From positions 62,001 through 126,000 of the forward strand of contig RXJX01000007.1 in assembly GCA_003963245.1 (NCBI GenBank): 64,000 bases of DNA, given 5' to 3'. Both the position numbers and the translations under genes were made by a program. Shown here piece by piece: positions 62,063 to 64,000 of this stretch. The DNA is from Neisseriaceae bacterium. GTDB lineage: Bacteria > Pseudomonadota > Gammaproteobacteria > Burkholderiales > UBA11063. Under the pieces are notes generated by a model that was not told the DNA's origin, made no database searches, and worked only from the letters and a program-made list of their open reading frames with translations. Numbering within the stretch: the first letter of the stretch is position 1; every line of letters starts with the position of its first letter.

Positions 62063-62811
62063 TGGCTGATCTAATATACGGCTTTCATAGTGTTAGTCCG
62101 CTGCTATGGCAAAGCCCTGAGAAAATAGCGGTTATTTACTTAGATAGCAAACGTCAGGACAAACGGGTCACAGAATTATTGCAGCTAGCAGAAGAGAAAT
62201 CTATTGCTATTGAGTTGGTTAATTCAACTAAGTTAGACAAGTTGTGTGGTAATGGTAAGCATCAGGGTGTAGTCGCTGAGTTAAGTGAAGAAATTGTTAA
62301 AAAAAGCCTTACTTTAAAAGCAGTATTGGCCGAGTTAGCTGACAAGACTGACTCAATACTGATGGTTTTAGATGGTGTAACTGACCCACATAACTTAGGT
62401 GCAATCATCCGTAGTTGCGATTGTTTTGGGGTGGATGCGGTGATTATTCCTAAGGATAATTCGGCAAGCGTTAACGCTACCGTTGCAAAAGTCGCAGTTG
62501 GTGCAATTAATAACCTGCCAGTTATCATTGTCAATAATTTAGCGCGTAGTTTAGAAGAAATTAAAGATGCAGGCTATTGGATTGCTGGTACAACGTTGGC
62601 TGAGCGTTCGGTAAGCTTATTTGAGTTCAAACCAGATCGTAGAATGACTTGGGTTATGGGTGCAGAAGGCACTGGTATTCGCCGCTTGGTTGCAGAAAAT
62701 TGTGATTATTTGGTTAGTATTCCGATGTATGGAAAAACCCAGTCATTGAATGTTTCGGTAGCAACAGGTGTTGTTTTGTCATATAGTAAATATACTCAAG
62801 AAAAATTGTAA
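62062..62811 (+). CDS. rlmB: 23S rRNA (guanosine-2'-O-)-methyltransferase
   Basis: SPOUT-fold methyltransferase acting on G2251 of 23S rRNA. The 249 residues show an N-terminal substrate domain (GFHSVSPLLW, CGNGKHQGVVAE) and the knotted domain with DGVTDPHNLGAIIRSCDCFG, WVMGAEGTGIRRL and IPMYGKTQSLNVSVATG. It is coupled to gspN by a one-base overlap, so it is probably carried on the gsp transcript. Confidence 0.93.
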   Translation: MADLIYGFHSVSPLLWQSPEKIAVIYLDSKRQDKRVTELLQLAEEKSIAIELVNSTKLDKLCGNGKHQGVVAELSEEIVKKSLTLKAVLAELADKTDSILMVLDGVTDPHNLGAIIRSCDCFGVDAVIIPKDNSASVNATVAKVAVGAINNLPVIIVNNLARSLEEIKDAGYWIAGTTLAERSVSLFEFKPDRRMTWVMGAEGTGIRRLVAENCDYLVSIPMYGKTQSLNVSVATGVVLSYSKYTQEKL

Positions 62812-62827
62812 TAGTTAAGGAAAATTA

Positions 62828-64000
62828 ATGGATATTCAGCAACAGTTAGCAGTAATAAAAAAAGGTGTTGATGAGATACTACTTGAACAAGAATTAGTTG
62901 AAAAATTAAAATTAAACCGTCCGCTACGCGTGAAAGCTGGCTTTGATCCTACTGCTCCGGATTTACATTTGGGGCATGTGGTGTTATTGACTAAAATGCG
63001 TCAACTGCAGGATTTAGGTCATCATATTATGTTTTTAATCGGTGATTTTACGGGGATGATCGGTGACCCAACTGGTAAAAATGCCACCCGCCCACCTTTG
63101 ACTCCGGAGCAAATTAAGATAAATGCCGAGACTTATACTAAACAAGTGTTCAAAGTCTTAGATCCAAATAAAACAGAGATTTGTTTTAATTCTAAATGGC
63201 TAAATGAGCTTGGCGCAGCTGGAATGCTAAAATTAGCTGCAAGCCAGACGGTTGCGCGGATGTTGGAGCGAGATGATTTTTCCAAACGGTTTAAGAATAA
63301 TCAATCAATTTCAATTCATGAGTTTATGTATCCATTGTTGCAAGGTTATGATTCGGTTGCAATGCAAGCTGATATTGAGCTTGGTGGTACTGATCAACGT
63401 TTTAATTTACTAATGGGGCGTGAATTACAAAAGCAATATGGACAAAGTACTCAGGTTCTAATTATGTTGCCACTTTTGGTTGGCTTGGATGGCGTAAATA
63501 AAATGTCTAAGTCGTTAGGCAACTATATTGGCATTGCAGAGTCACCAACCGAGATTTTTGGTAAAGTAATGAGTGTGTCTGATGAACTAATGTGGAGCTA
63601 TTTTGATTTGGTCTCACTATTAAATACAAATGAAATCGAGCAGCTTAAAAAGCAAGTACAAAATGGTGAAAATCCACGTAATATCAAAGTTAAATTAGCT
63701 ATGGAATTAGTTGCCCGCTTCCATGATCAATCGGCAGCAGAAATGGCATTGGCTGATTTTGAAACCAAGTTTAAACGTAATGAGATTCCATCTGATCTCG
63801 AGTTGCAGGAATTTGCTTTAGAAAATACGACGATTGGTCTTGGTGTACTATTAAAGCAAGCTGGCTTAGTTGCTTCAACCAGTGAAGGGGCACGCATGAT
63901 CGAGCAGGGTGGAGTTAAGATTGACGGCGAAAAAGTAGCAGATAAAAATCATCAGTTGGCTAAAGGTGATACCTTTGTTGTTCAGGTTGGTAAACGTAAA
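62828..64000 (+). CDS. tyrS: Tyrosyl-tRNA synthetase (3' end outside window)
   Basis: Open from ATG 62828 to the window edge: 391 codons with no stop, and probably nearly complete. Class I signature HLGH in [43 protein letters not shown], and KMSKS near residue 225; the C-terminal S4 RNA-binding domain has [33 protein letters not shown] precedes the start. This is the TyrS type common in betaproteobacteria. Confidence 0.97.
   Translation, partial: MDIQQQLAVIKKGVDEILLEQELVEKLKLNRPLRVKAGFDPTAPDLHLGHVVLLTKMRQLQDLGHHIMFLIGDFTGMIGDPTGKNATRPPLTPEQIKINAETYTKQVFKVLDPNKTEICFNSKWLNELGAAGMLKLAASQTVARMLERDDFSKRFKNNQSISIHEFMYPLLQGYDSVAMQADIELGGTDQRFNLLMGRELQKQYGQSTQVLIMLPLLVGLDGVNKMSKSLGNYIGIAESPTEIFGKVMSVSDELMWSYFDLVSLLNTNEIEQLKKQVQNGENPRNIKVKLAMELVARFHDQSAAEMALADFETKFKRNEIPSDLELQEFALENTTIGLGVLLKQAGLVASTSEGARMIEQGGVKIDGEKVADKNHQLAKGDTFVVQVGKRK

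Overview
The window reads as chromosome of an AT-rich Gram-negative bacterium. LPS transport genes (lptC-lptA-lptB after kdsD-kdsC), BamE, FimV and a full set of type II secretion (T2SS) genes show a two-membrane cell. The orders asd-fimV-truA and fur/bamE-dapB, and the E. coli-type glucokinases next to pgl, point to Betaproteobacteria. The low GC suggests a Neisseriales-type, Aquella-like lineage. This placement is inferred from gene content and was not tested by search.

Layout. 0-9 kb: end of a PAP2 phosphatase, fumarase, accD, mtnN, asd, fimV, truA, a 2Fe-2S protein and a patatin, all on plus. 9.1-13.6 kb: a Pmp3-like peptide, then a copper block (copA divergent from csoR, then a multicopper oxidase) with two CsoR-type operators. 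13.6-17.3 kb, minus: pgl, two tandem glucokinases and a PI-PLC-like lipoprotein. 17.6-23.5 kb: fabI, kdsD-kdsC-lptC-lptA-lptB and an NCS2-type permease.

23.5-28.4 kb is an accessory, defence-like island. It holds a 3' fragment of a type I restriction specificity gene coupled by ATGA to a HEPN-type (TIGR02391/Ymh-like) gene, an unknown protein, a membrane protein split by a -1 frameshift at a T7 run, an AAA ATPase overlapping a small PD-(D/E)XK-like nuclease, and a zeta-toxin-like kinase. 28.4-37 kb: a secreted protein, nadV, ssb, csaA, two lipoproteins (lactonase-like propeller, alpha/beta hydrolase), and a DUF2089 protein with two paralogous membrane proteins.

37.3-44.2 kb: a MoxR-DUF58-DUF4381-BatA-BatB-BatC-BatD operon. 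Its batC carries ten copies of a 9-bp repeat and then a frame break at an A9 run. 44.3-46.9 kb: dnaK with a heat-shock-like promoter, and a small membrane protein. 47-64 kb: T2SS genes in two blocks (gspC-D-E-F leftward, gspG to gspN rightward) around fur, bamE, dapB and nadB, followed by rlmB and tyrS, which runs off the window.

The least explained parts are the 23.5-28.4 kb island and the two homopolymer frame breaks, each lying on a perfect -1 slippery heptamer.
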